Shown piece after piece: positions 23,401 through 39,063 of a stretch of DNA of 64,000 bases. Source of the DNA: Thelephora terrestris. Taxonomy: Eukaryota; Basidiomycota; Agaricomycetes; Thelephorales; Thelephoraceae. Location of the stretch: NCBI GenBank assembly GCA_015956445.1, contig WIUZ02000023.1, positions 496,001-560,000 on the forward strand, in the 5' to 3' direction. How positions within the stretch are numbered: position 1 is the first letter of the stretch; each line of letters starts with the position of its first letter. A program made the position numbers and the translations under genes. The notes under the pieces are model-generated. The model was not told where the DNA came from. It worked only from the letters and a program-made list of their open reading frames with translations, and made no database searches.

Positions 23401-23903
23401 ATGGGACGACTGAGGAGATCAAGAACCCACAAGGCTCAACGCGACACGCACAGAGCATCCAGGACGAGGGCTCGCACAAAGGATCTCGACCAAATCCAGT
23501 TAATCGACATGGATCCAAAAGTACGCGATCGTCTCTAGCTCCTGCGCGGGGGACATGCTCGAATTGACAGCGGTTCATAGAACAGGGCCAAATTGGAAGC
23601 CCAGCCTCTGGACTTGGAGAAGCCCGGTCTAGCACAACACTACTGCGTTGAATGCGCCAAGTGCGCACATACTACCACTTCTTGTCCCCTGGGAAAACGC
23701 TCATGTGCGACTTTGACAGGTACTTCGAGACTGACAATGCCCTCAGCTCGCATCGGAGAACCAAAGATCACAAGCGTCGACTGAAGCAGCTGCAAGAGCC
23801 TGCGTACACAATCGAGGAATCGGAGAGGGCCGCCGGCCTTGGTCGAGACTTGAGACGGCCGAATGTACCCCTGCACGATCCAATGGCAACCTCGCCCGAG
23901 TAG
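23401..23903 (+). CDS. BUD20: BUD20/ZNF593-type C2H2 zinc-finger protein, intact
   Basis: BUD20 is a shuttling pre-60S ribosomal particle factor that helps nuclear export of the large subunit. Three exons are read: 23401-23520, 23581-23660 and 23720-23903, total 384 nt, 127 residues. The introns are GTACGC...CATAG (60 bp) and GTGCGC...GACAG (59 bp). The N-terminus is a basic tail (MGRLRRSRTHKAQRDT) ending in TKDLDQI. PLDLEKPGLAQHYC follows, then the zinc finger C-x2-C-x12-H-x5-H (YCVECAKYF...HRRTKDH) and a C-terminal KRRLKQLQEPAYT, all matching the family's short architecture. It lies between a pseudogene and a broken receptor gene and is the clearest intact host gene in the window. The start is set by the family's conserved MGR opening. 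Confidence 0.9.
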
Positions 23904-24678
23904 ACTGGTATGCTTTGGACTTATGAATTTCGGACCCTATGTCTGACTCCCTTTCAGTCTGTCGTATTGGTATTACCGAGCTGGATCTTATGTCCTGCCT
24001 GCCTTCGAAAGTGCACTTCGCCGAGAGATGTCCTGGTAGCAGTGCCACTCGCCAATTTCCGTGACCCGCCTACCGTATCCGCGACGACATACGCCTCGAC
24101 CACCCCGCGTTTGTACTGTATCTCATGCCTGATTCGCTGTCGTCAATCGCACATGGTACATTCGAACGTGTTGGGCCACCTCGCTCCAAATGCAAATTAC
24201 TGCGCAACCGGAACATGAGATACCCATTTTTCTCACAAATCTACCCCGCCCCGAGCTACCCAATTTCGATGAATTTGTGTATTTCTCCCAGACAGGGTGA
24301 ACAAGAAATGCACACAGGAAGACAATGCACCGATACACACCCATCAATACATACCGTTCAACTTGTTGTGGTACCACAAATTGCAAACGTTCTCGTTTCC
24401 CAATGCGTCGCAGAGTCATTTAAAGGACCACGTTTGATCGTGCACTGCAGTCTTCCAGCCAGCATAGTGCAAGTAGCCTTCACAGATCTTCGGCGAATCC
24501 GAGGCAGTTACTGTAGTATCCCCCAGTAAAAAGATCAACCCGCGTTCATAGGTAACAGTATCTGTCACGGAAGACTTAAGTTGTCTACTAGTACACACAG
24601 GCTGAGTAGCAGCAGAGGTTGCAAACAAATACATCAAGGCCACGAAAAATTGAACGGGGTGAGAAGTTGAGCACTGGG
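23904..24678. other. Gene-free interval between BUD20 and NACHT-WD40 gene B
   Basis: No supported gene. The right third (from about 24420) is the 3' flank of gene B and matches the flank of gene A near 13430-14000. The remaining ~500 bp holds the 3' region of BUD20 and nothing else I can name. Confidence 0.5.
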
Positions 24679-27600
24679 TCACTCCAAAAACTCCAGGATG
24701 ACAGCTTCCGGAAGCCCATTGTGTTTCAGCCCAAGAAATCGTCCACTCCATATCCTGTCCCTATGAGATGACCTCCAATGATGCGGTAGCCATAAAAGTC
24801 GCTTCTTGGTGGGGCTCAATACCCATCCATCTTGCGTGACTTCATAACCACACTGCGAACCCCAAGGGGGTGGCTGCTGTGGGCGCATATCCGCACTTAG
24901 GGGCTTCAACGTGGTGGTGCCGGACTCGCGGTCTTCAGTGACTTCCCAACCATTCGCATAAGTTCCAAAGTTACACCAGACCTCGTGTTCACCCAGGTCG
25001 ACATGCGAGTACGCGTGAGGGAATGGTTCGAGGCCTGCAAGCAACCTCCCGGTTGACGTGTCATGGATTTGTAGACGTTGGGTCAGCAGTTCAGGAGTAT
25101 GCGTGAGCACGGCAATGCGGCTGAGATCAGGGGATATCGATTTTTCACGTGGACCGTATAGTTGTAGATCTGAGAGATCGAGCGTCGCAGTATGAGCGCT
25201 GTCCTCGACGCTCGCCCTGGCGCCGACACAGTGTTCCTCTGGTATGTTCCAAATGATGACTCTCCCCTCGCCGGCAACAGCGACAGCACTCCTTGTCACC
25301 CTCAGGCACATAATCTCCATACTTGCGTCAATATCCAACCACAGGTCACCAGACTGTAGGTCGCGAATTGTGACCGTGGTTCCCGGATGGCGCACGGATG
25401 CTGATAATACATTTTCGGAGGAGAAGTCCAGAGTGTGGGAGCGACCACTTTCGTAAGCTGAAGCACCGGGGAGGAAGTGAATTCGATCTCTGGTGTGCCA
25501 TACGTAAATTGTCTGGCCGCCGACAGCAATAATTGTTTCTCCGTCTGGTGATAAAACGGCTACCACGTACAAAGAGGGGAGTGTGACAATTTGATGAAGA
25601 ACGTAGCTTGAGGGGGACTTCTTCCAAACGTAGATGTTTCGCCCGGCGCTGGTTGAAAAGAAGCGACCATCGGAGGAGAACGACATCTTGAGACCAGCTG
25701 AGACTGGAATGTGGCTGTGGTTCAGAGAGAACCGGGAATCTAGAATGTCCCAGATCGAAATTGTATCTTGGGCAGCAAAGGCGAGTTGGGAGAGAGCGGG
25801 AAGGAACAGACACTGTCCCCGCTCTACATCAGCGATATCGTCTGGTGTAGCAAAAGATCCGATTATTGCTGGTGTGTGTACCGAGGTGAATTCGGCTTCC
25901 CATATGTCGATGGACCCTGGTTTTACAGTGGCAAAACGAAGACAATCGCCGTGAGTCCAAATCGGGGGCACAATGCGTCCTTCCGGAGCATGATAAGAGC
26001 GTGTGTGGGTCCAGGAGAGAAGGTCAAAGGTGACAATGGTGAAAACGAGGGTGAAGTCGGGGCGTGAAGAACCCAAAACTGCAAGTATCCTTCCATCCAT
26101 AGAATACGCAGATGAGAGGAAGTCAACGAAGTCCGCGTCTACAGAACCTCCTGGACCGCCTGTCTGAATGTCCCAGCTGTTCATCCTCACTTCGCAGAAT
26201 TGGGTTAGAGTGCAACCGTCCGGAGAGAAACAGAGCGGGCGATAAGGGACGCCTTTAGGGGACCGGAAGACGTTACGTCGCTCAAGAGTTGCTGCATCAA
26301 GAATTTCTATCACTCCAGATTTGACGACAGCGATGAACCTGTTGCACGGCTACCATGCGGCTGACCCCCAAAAATCCGCATCATACATGGTCGCAGGAAT
26401 CGGGTCCCACGAGATCGGTAATCCTTGCACGACCCTTGTTAAAGGACAGGCGTATTGCTCGTACAGCTTGCGTACAATTGACGTTTGGGGGGATAGGGGA
26501 AGCGCTGAGATATAGACATGTGGCGCTGACGTGCTGATGATGCCAAAGAACTTGAGTACGAAACGAAAATAATCTATGGTAAGGTCGAGAGTCCGCGGGA
26601 GCTGGACCCAGCCCGATAAGCTTTTGGAAAACAACAGAAGATGAAATACAACATACATCTGACCACTTTTCTGCCCTTTCCATTGCATCAACTGCTACCC
26701 TTGCGGCACCAAGGACGCTGAGTACTTCTAGCCAGCACAGAAACTTTTCCTCCAGGATTTGTTCAAGACAGGAGTGATTTTGAGTATCTGGGTCGGTCTC
26801 GTGTCGTTGAGGTGCTTGTGCCACGATCTACAGGCGTATCCAAACGCTTTGTCGATGTGTTGTTCTGCCCTCCACTTCAGGTCTTTGACCTCTGTGTTGA
26901 TGACCCCATCCGGGAGCTTGCACATGTTCCGCTCCAGCTTGTGGTTCATTAGCTCGAGACAACCGACCAGGAGTTCTGTGTGTTGATCAGGAGGGTGGAC
27001 GCAGAACCTTGGATCCGCACAGCGGGCTGGATCGACGATGAAGTCGGAAAAGGACTTGTGGAAGGGCTGGACAGGATGATCGACGTTCTCCTGGAGAATT
27101 AGGAGCGAGTGCGTTGATGACAGGAGAGGAAAGACGTCTGCGACATCAAGACCCAGGATTGCAGCGACGGCGGATGGAGAAAGAGGGTTTGCGGCGAGTA
27201 TCACAGCACCAAGAACCGACCGGACCTTGGGATCGTTCTCTGGGTCGTCGTCGCCGAAAGCCTCACGAAGAATTGTCGTGTACAGTGAATCGAGGGTGGC
27301 GCCCGCTCCAAGTTTGGTCTTCCCCTCGGACCCGCTCTCCTGTGACCGTATGAGCCGATCCAGTTGTTTTCTGGGGTTCATGTTCTTGAGGTCAATGAAC
27401 CTGACCGTGGCCATTGCATAGATGAACAGCCCTGCCGCACGTCCACACAGCAGGTCCAGCTGTTCCTCGGTTGGCCAGTCGTCCAATCCGTGTCGACGGT
27501 GCTTAATTTCTGAGCAGTTGTGTTTATAGAACAGCCGTATGTCGCTATTGACTCGACCCAGCTCGACATCGTGGAGGACAAACACATCCGTGACCTTGGC

Positions 27601-30583
27601 CAACAGCGGAAGACGGAACCCGTTTCGAATTCGTGGCTCCGGACGACCAGTGACAAAGAACTTGACGTTAGGGATTTGATCCATGAATTGGCCAAGGACA
27701 GAGAGGATTGCAGAAGCGGGTTCGTCATCTTTGCATTCGTCCAGCGTGTCGATCACGATCACGGTTGAGATCGCGGATTCTATGAGGGGCTGAACAATCA
27801 ACCTGTTCATCTGGCCATACAGCGACTCGTGGGCAACCTCTGGGTCCGACCGTACCAGCGTGACGAAGATCGACCGGAATTCGGTATATGTCCGCGCAAG
27901 TTGGACGGCCAGGGTTGGGAAGATGAAACGGAGGTTGCTCCGGTCTTCGAAATCTCTGGAGCAGAAGAAGGAGGCACCGAGTCGCCCCTCTGCGAACAAC
28001 CTCTCCGCGATCGTCTGAGCAATGGTGCTCTTTCCCGTTCCAGCGAGTCCATTCAGCCAGTAAGGAGGAGCTTTGTGAAAGTCGCATGCCCAGAGTTCGA
28101 TCTCGTCCAGGATGGTACCGCGGGTCCCCTTGAGACAACGGTTGCGGTTGCCATGGCGGTACTCGGCCTGTCTAGCGCAGCGAAAATCGTTGAGGGTACC
28201 CGCTTCGGCTGCAGAAGGAAGCGCGTCAGGGATCCGTCACTGGGAAAGAAGGAGCGGAAGGTTCTCTAACCCGGGTCCTGCAGAGAGGGGTCATTTCCTT
28301 GGCCCAGACGTAATTGGGAAAACCCACCATCGATTTGAACCCTCGATCTACGATCCCTGTTTGTTGTGCCATCTGTTATCCTTGTTAATATCGAAAAGAA
28401 CGCCCCGTCGTGAACAAACCTGATAGAGGAAAATTGCGTCTTGTAGATCTTCGAGGAGCGTAAACAGATCTCCATTGCATTGAACGTTATCGGTGAGTCG
28501 CTGCAACTCCAGTCCCCCGCAAAACAACCGTAGTTGCCCTTCGATACCCTTGAGCTCACTGGAAGGGTGTGTCAGCACTGGGCGCGAAGGGGGAGGGTCA
28601 CACCATACTCAATGACTCTATTTCTGCGCCTCTGCTCCGCCACGTTACCTGGGGGAGTCGCAAAAAGTCTATCCAGTGAGGTTACACGTGAGAGAAGCCT
28701 CGCAGCCACATTCTTGATGGTTGCGTGCTGTTACGGTGTGGTGAGTCAAAGCAAGATTTCAAGCAGGGAATCGTGGGCTGACTTCGCGATCCGTGCAGAT
28801 ATCAGAGATGGTTCTAAGGAGAGATTTGAGCGGACCAAACCCCACTACGCCTTCATTTGCGATATCTGGGTGGCTTATAGAAGCGTTGAGCACCGTGTCC
28901 TTGCGGCTTTGCTCTGGAACCGATAGGTGCTTAGAGCATACGAATAGCACAAGGATATCAGCGCATACCCTCCGATGCCATGTCTGGTCCAGCTTCCCGT
29001 ATTATATGACCGACGTTTCCTGCTGAAGGGCAAAGACACCGAGATCTAGGTGAACGTTTGCCGATATGACGAGGATTGGTGGGACTCACTCATAAGACGG
29101 CCCCCTTGTTCGATATCGGGGATCGCTACAACGGTCGAGGATCCTGGTATGGGGGGTTTGTATGGCGGTCGAAGTGCACAAAAAATATTCTCACGCGCGC
29201 GATGCAATCACATCGCGCGAAACCTGTCACCCCGCACGAAACTCCCCAATCATCTCGCACGAAACTTGTTGCTCACCTCGCACGTGTTGTCCCCCACGTC
29301 GCACGAGCACCCAGACTCCTCCTGAGGGGGATTCCCGCCTTTTTTCTAATAGATCCGAAGGTAGGTAGTCTATTCCGTCAGTTTTCACACTATATAGAGG
29401 TAGTTTCGGGGCGGTATTCCCATTTTTCTGACCTTCGGAACGGCCTCGGGACTTTCCGAGACCCGTGATCCGATCAATTCCTCGGTATTCCGCTTAGAAT
29501 TGCCGCAAATTGACATCCGAAAACTCGCCGAGGCGTTGTGCTGCCGCTGAGGCTCTTTTCATGATATTTCAAGTACATGTGTGTTTGCTCCTCTAGGACT
29601 CGTGACAGCCTTCCTATGTTTGTTTTCATGTTATGTTATTTTTGACATATTTTATTAGTTAGACTATTTTATTATGAATTGGTGAAGGAATGCTGAGGGG
29701 TTGAAAGCGGGCGAACCACAGTGAGGTTACTTATCTATCGAGTGGGATGCGGATTGTCTCGAAACGGGATGCAGTCAAGGCCAAAAACAGGCGAACATAT
29801 GATCAACGATATGTCGAAAATAACATAAGATAAAATCAGATGTAGGAAGGCTGTTGCAGGAGTCTCAGCGGCAGCACAACGCCAGACAACGCCTCGGCGA
29901 GTTTTCGGATGTCAATTTGCGGCAATTCTAAGCGGAATACCGAGGAATTGATCGGATCACGGGTCTCGGAAAGTCCCGAGGCCGTTCCGAAGGTCAGAAA
30001 AATGGGAATACCGCCCCGAAACTACCTCTATATAGTGTGAAAACTGACGGAATAGACTACCTACCTTCGGATCTATTAGAAAAAAGGCGGGAATCCCCCT
30101 CAGGAGGAGTCTGGGTGCTCGTGCGACGTGGGGGACAACACGTGCGAGGTGAGCAACAAGTTTCGTGCGAGATGATTGGGGAGTTTCGTGCGGGGTGACA
30201 GGTTTCGCGCGATGTGATTGCATCGCGCGCGTGAGAATATTTTTTGTGCACTTCGACCGCCATAGGTTTGGGGGCTTCACTTTCCCTTTTGACGAATTCG
30301 ATCCGTGAAGGCTCGGGGTTGTTCTCGTCTAGTGGAACCGGGTCGATCAGCTCGAATTCATAGTAAGGTAACTCCGCTCACCTTTGGGGTCGATATCCAG
30401 TGCTGCTCGGAAGTCAAGCGGACCGACGGCAATGTTAGTTGGGATTCCCAACAAAAGATGCTTCGCAGGGTATCCGAGCGATTTCTTAGGCTTTATGTTG
30501 GGTATTAGTTTCTTCATGTTGATGGTGAGACGCAGCAAACGATGTCGATCCGATCTGGTTTTGAGTTCAAGGTGAAGGGCCAC
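24679..30583 (-). pseudogene. NACHT-WD40 receptor (NLR-like), copy B, with insertion, frameshift and stop
   Basis: This is the paralogue of gene A in the same orientation, about 10 kb away. From the right: N-terminal segment (MKKLIPNIKPKKSL), a helical part with LLEDLQDAIFLYQ, then the NACHT domain. Walker A is GLAGTGKSTIAQT near 28045 and Walker B is VIVIDTLDECKD near 27750. Helices follow down to about 26760, then a WD40-type propeller of at least 540 residues (SWDIQTGG, SIDIWEAEF, ISIWDILDS, IYVWKKS, IYVWHTRD) ending ILEFLE at 24679. A one-base deletion near 26757 shifts the frame where gene A reads KFLEEKFLCWLEV. A TAG at 26350-26352 replaces the serine codon of gene A. A 1104-bp element (29161-30264) splits the N-terminal part. 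It retains the empty sites that date the insertions in gene A. Probably non-functional. Confidence 0.85.
29161..30264. mobile_element. 1.1-kb element with ~400-bp terminal inverted repeats, 6-bp duplication GGTTTG
   Basis: The ends are TATGGCGGTCGAAGTGCAC and its inverse, flanked by GGTTTG (29155-29160 and 30265-30270). Gene A shows the empty site (GGGAGTTTTGGAGC near 21500). Arms of about 395 bp are almost identical; one carries a 9-bp extra copy near the inner end. Each arm has several spaced GCACGAAAC/GCGCGAAAC motifs, likely transposase binding sites. The AT-rich centre (29570-29860) has no gene. The superfamily is not assigned. Confidence 0.82.
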
Positions 30584-30885
30584 CCGGAAACTTGAAAACG
30601 CGAGATCTTTGACTCAAACGCAGGAATTCAAGGTAAATACAAGTTCGAAATATCTGAACATGGAGACAGTTCAGTGTCACAAAAATGACCACAGTCGTAC
30701 AGTCTAAGGCTCTCCCGACGCGCGCAGCGCTAAATGACTACACCGTGAGGAACACAGCGTCCTAATATACGGCCAACGTAATGCATGCCATCCTGTTCCC
30801 TTACTCCGAGCGGGGATGGTTCAATGCCTAAGACCGCCATGACATCCCCGGGTCCGAGTGAAGTTCCCTACCCGCTCAGTGGCAA

Positions 30886-35381
<4,496 letters not shown>

Positions 35382-36586
35382 GTTGTGGGCCTCTGATCAA
35401 GGTGAGGGAGGATATGATGGCGAGTAATCGAAGAAACGATAACAGGGGATGCGCACTGGACAAACTGATGGTCAGCGCGCGCTTTCTCCCAATCAGATAG
35501 ACCTATAGTTGGCACGGAAGACGCGGAGGGTAATAGGGTATCTCCCGCTCGATGGGGCTACCGGGATTTCACCGGCCCGAGTTTCCTTTCTTGTCTTCCC
35601 TTGCAAGACCTCGGAGTCTAAGCAAAAACGGAAAAATTTCTAGCTACCGCACAGGCCCTGCCTCACGCCGTCGGATTCGTTTAATCACTGACGGCTGGGT
35701 AGGAGCCTGGCTCGCTGCCCCGTTCCCTCGTTGGCCTGGAACACCACGCGCGGTGATTGCAAAGAACGATCGACGAGCTTGGGACTTGGCGGCGCCATGC
35801 CTTGCTCATTCCACACAGGAAGGGTGAGAGCTCCGCCTAATTACGCGTGGCCATAGAATCCGAAACCTTCGCTCGTTGGAGATCCTGTATGGGTCAGGCC
35901 ACGCGTAAAGTGGATGGGGTCATCGTCCATCCTGGGCTTGCTTAGAGGCGGCGTTTGTTTTTTCAGGCCGACGGCAGAGTCGCGGTCGAGTTGTGGATCA
36001 CCATCACCGATGCCCGTCGAGGATACAACGCATTATCGTGGACCGCCGGCTTCAACGAGCTTTTAAGTTGAGCCGCGCCGTGCTCAGTTCAATGCGAGGA
36101 TGGGCGAAAACTCCGCTGAGATTGGAATGGTGGTGCATAATGATTCGCGGATATATCTCGGACCTAGCACTTGGTTGTTGACGCGATCCATCTCACCCCT
36201 CTGCAGACAGGTCGCCCGCTCTGCGCACAATCAGTAACTTTGCGGTTTTTTCACGTTCCGTGGCCTACCTAATTCGTTACCCTACTCGGGGTCATATTTG
36301 ATATTGATAGTCGCAATGGTGTCGACGTTCGAATTGTCCCAAGACAAAATACGGTTACATGCTTCAAAACACTAGACACAACTTCGTCATAAACCACGGC
36401 AGTTTATCATAGACGGGTGCTCGTGTAGACCAGCGATAAGATCACAGCCGCAGGCACAGCCATCATGGTGAGGGAAACCTTTGACCGAAACACGGCCCAT
36501 AAGCTAGCCACGACCTTCAGACGTGAAACGTTCCTGTTTCCCTAAATGAGAAAAGGTACGACCCTCACTGATAGCAGCGGAAATCC
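35382..36586. other. Intergenic interval, no gene seen
   Basis: No supported coding region, RNA gene or repeat family was recognised here. It separates the USP7-like gene from the dehydrogenase remnant; both read leftward, so the right end of this stretch would be the terminator region of the latter and the left end the promoter of the former. Confidence 0.5.
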
Positions 36587-37600
36587 TTACGCTTCGAACT
36601 GCATAGCGCGGTTCGTGAGGATATCGTATACCCCACCTTTGATGGCCTCGCCTTCCAGCCGCAAAAGGGGGCCACCGTCGGGTAAGACCCACGCAGCTCC
36701 CGTCGTCGACATGTCGCGGTCCGTAGCGGCCAATATGATGGTCCCACCGACCCGCTCGATCGGGACAAAGGCAAGGCCCGCCGCTAGCACCCTGTTTATG
36801 GTATCCAACAGGGCGGTGTCTGTTAACCTCTGTAAGGCGAGAGAGAGATTATGGAAGCACGCGGGCCACAAACCTGTGAAGAACGGATGAACGACGGCCA
36901 CCCGGATCTTCTTCTGCACCAACGGGTAGGCCAACGATCGAGTCATCCCCAATACCCCACACTTTGTCGCAGAGTACATCGGACCCGTGGCGGCGGGTTG
37001 CCAAGAAGCTGTTCTGAAATTTAGGGACGTGTGAGTGGAAACGACGCAGGAACCTACCCATCGAGCCCAGCACTACTATTCAACACATCGTCCGGCTTTC
37101 TATCGAGCTGTAAGAAGTGGATAGCTAGGTGCGTAGCTGGGATATATGCAGATAAGTGGTTGTCGCTTGGACTGTTAATGAGTTCGTTCTCCTCACTGTA
37201 TGCTGTGCCCATCAGGTTCACGTCGATAGTGGTCATCGTCGGTTTCTCTAGCTTCCCATCCTTGACCTTTGGCGTGGTGTAGTCACCGGTCTCGTTTATC
37301 CCAGCATTAGCGACCTACAAATGACCGACAACCATGAGCGCATAAAACCTGAGACACCAAGCATACCACAACGTCAACGGAGCCAAAGGCGTCGAATGCA
37401 GTCTGGAAGAGATTTAGTTGGTCTGCCCACGAGGTGACATCACAGCGTAATCCGATGGCCTCGCTGTTGCTCTTGTCAGAATTCGAACCCCATATTCGGC
37501 GGATGTTGCCAGTCTCGGCAAAGAGAAATATGATCGAAGCAAGAGACTTATGTCTTTGCCGCGCGGAAGTGATGCGGTTCGTGTCCCTCTTCCGAGCGCA
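36587..37600 (-). pseudogene. Short-chain dehydrogenase/reductase, 5'-truncated and frameshifted
   Basis: This is an NAD(P)-dependent Rossmann oxidoreductase of the SDR type. Seen from the right are LRCDVTSWADQLNLF and FGSVDVVV, then NAGINETGDYTTP, MTTIDVNLMGTAY, an intron of about 60 bp, THLAIHFLQLDRKPDDVLN, an intron near 37000, and the catalytic YxxxK block (MYSATKCGVLGMTRSLAYPL near 36970). The C-terminal region ends MQFEA. The N-terminal cofactor motif TGxxxGIG is missing, since the similarity stops near 37600. A frame change occurs after DDVLN near 37080. The active-site tyrosine and lysine remain. The truncation point adjoins the transposon-rich block starting at about 37.7 kb. Confidence 0.75.
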
Positions 37601-37838
37601 CGACCACATACTCGCGCGAGTCAAGTCTCCGCCTTCGCCCTCCTCTCTTTCTTTTCTCTTTTCTCTTCTTTCATTGCTCGGCCTTCCTTAGCAACCTCGC
37701 ATTCCTCTCGAAAATAGACTTCGTGTTACCTCTCTCCATTTCCTCGTTGGCCGAAAGCACGTGCGCACACACACAAGCTCCGAAAACCCATCGTGACGAC
37801 CTTCCAAACCCATTGGTCCGCGGCGCCACAAATACTTC

Positions 37839-38639
37839 ATGGCAGACCAAGTACCCAGAGAATTGAATGGCGAAGAGCTCAACCGAATGAGGCTATCAAT
37901 CATGGAGCACTTCAACTGCTCAGAGGAGGACGCAGCCACCCGAATGCAGTCGATATGGGACAACGCCTTTCGGAACATCTTGCAGGAAGCACCGCCCCCA
38001 CCTCCAGTTCCCCCCCAGCCTCCCGCCGGAGAAATACAACCTCCAGAAGACGAGATTGCCTTCCCCGAGATAGACGACGATGTGATGGTCGGCGATACAG
38101 TTCCATTAACCCCCTCCCTCTTCACTATGAAGAAGATACGGGCCAAAGAATACATAGACCTGTGGTACTTCACTACCGAATGATGTAAAGAGGCCAACCA
38201 CACCGTTCCTACCACCGCCAATACGTACGGTTTTCTCGACTCTGAAACAGGCATCGCTTTCCAACCAATCGATGCGGCGAGGCCCTCGAAGAAGGCCATC
38301 ACCGACGAGCACCTTTGCTGGGAACAAATCATGACTGCCAGGCACACCTTCATCACCGCAGCGCAACAGGCAGGATGGGCCCCAGAAACTCTCAAGGCCT
38401 TTGCCGAGTTCTACATCAACCTCGAAAGCCTCAAGGCTGAAGGGCGCAGCCCACGCCCCTTAATCCTCTATCACGCAGTAGTTCGCCGGCAATGGCACGC
38501 AATCACCAACCCAGGAGCGAAACGATTCAACATTAGTCGCATCAACGAGAAACTGCTCAACTCCCTCGAAAACCAGATCAGGGACTCCGATCATGAGGCA
38601 CTGCACATCAGCAAAACCACCAAAGTTCTTCACACTTAG
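37839..38639 (+). pseudogene. Unrecognised single-exon gene with one in-frame stop
   Basis: Not assigned to a named family. It starts at ATG 37839 (MADQVPRELNGEEL). An acidic/proline-rich stretch (APPPPPVPPQPP) is followed by MKKIRAKEYIDLWYFTTE and a TGA at 38181-38183. The same frame continues CKEANHTVPTT, FQPIDAARPSKKAI, WEQIMTARHTFITAAQQAG and FNISRINEKLLNSLE to a TAG at 38637. The unbroken protein-like sequence on both sides of the single stop suggests a recent nonsense change (or a readthrough site). From memory, similar proteins recur as multicopy genes in mushroom genomes, which would make this a transposon-associated gene; that is not proven here. CGGGTAG repeats start directly after the stop. 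Confidence 0.55.
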
Positions 38640-39063
38640 CGGCGGGTAGTGTTCGGGTAGCTTTCGGGTAGTTCGGGTATCCTTTGAGCGCTGTATTTCG
38701 GCGCTTCATGTTGAATCAGGAGTGGTCATGTTACGCGACGGGGCTGTGTCGCCAATTTGGGGCACGGAAGATTATGATTGGCTGGGACCTGGGCGATGAT
38801 GATTGGCTGGGATCACGGCAATTATGATTGGCTGGATCATGTTTTTTCTGGCTCATGTTTTTTTTGGGCCCGCGCTTGTTTTGCACGCATTTTGTTTACG
38901 TGATCTGTGCTCACTCAAAGTACTAAAACATATCAAGATTGGACATAACATATGGTTGGCCGATGATTGATGTATTGATTTGTCAAAAAAGAGTAGCTAT
39001 TCAAACGACCGTACAAGCAAGATGAAATATATGGACCCCGGTACCGCAACGGCTACGACATCA
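38640..39063. other. CGGGTA repeats and non-coding 3' flank of the Plavaka gene
   Basis: Right after the preceding stop codon CGGGTAG occurs four times within about 45 bp (38642-38685). ATGATTGGCTGG then occurs three times (38770-38840). No gene is seen. Similar CGGGTAG repeats recur at 45985-46030, so both places may be subterminal regions of the transposon(s) here. Confidence 0.5.

Noticed and set aside
29162-29468. Open frames of 68-130 codons at both ends of the 1.1-kb element, identical in the two arms.
   Set aside because: They are the same inverted-repeat sequence read from both ends and have no recognisable domain; inverted repeats explain the match.
37688-38395. 235-codon minus-strand ORF opposite the gene at 37839.
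   Set aside because: The plus strand has the protein-like sequence that continues past the TGA; the minus frame is cysteine/serine-rich without motif and looks like a shadow.
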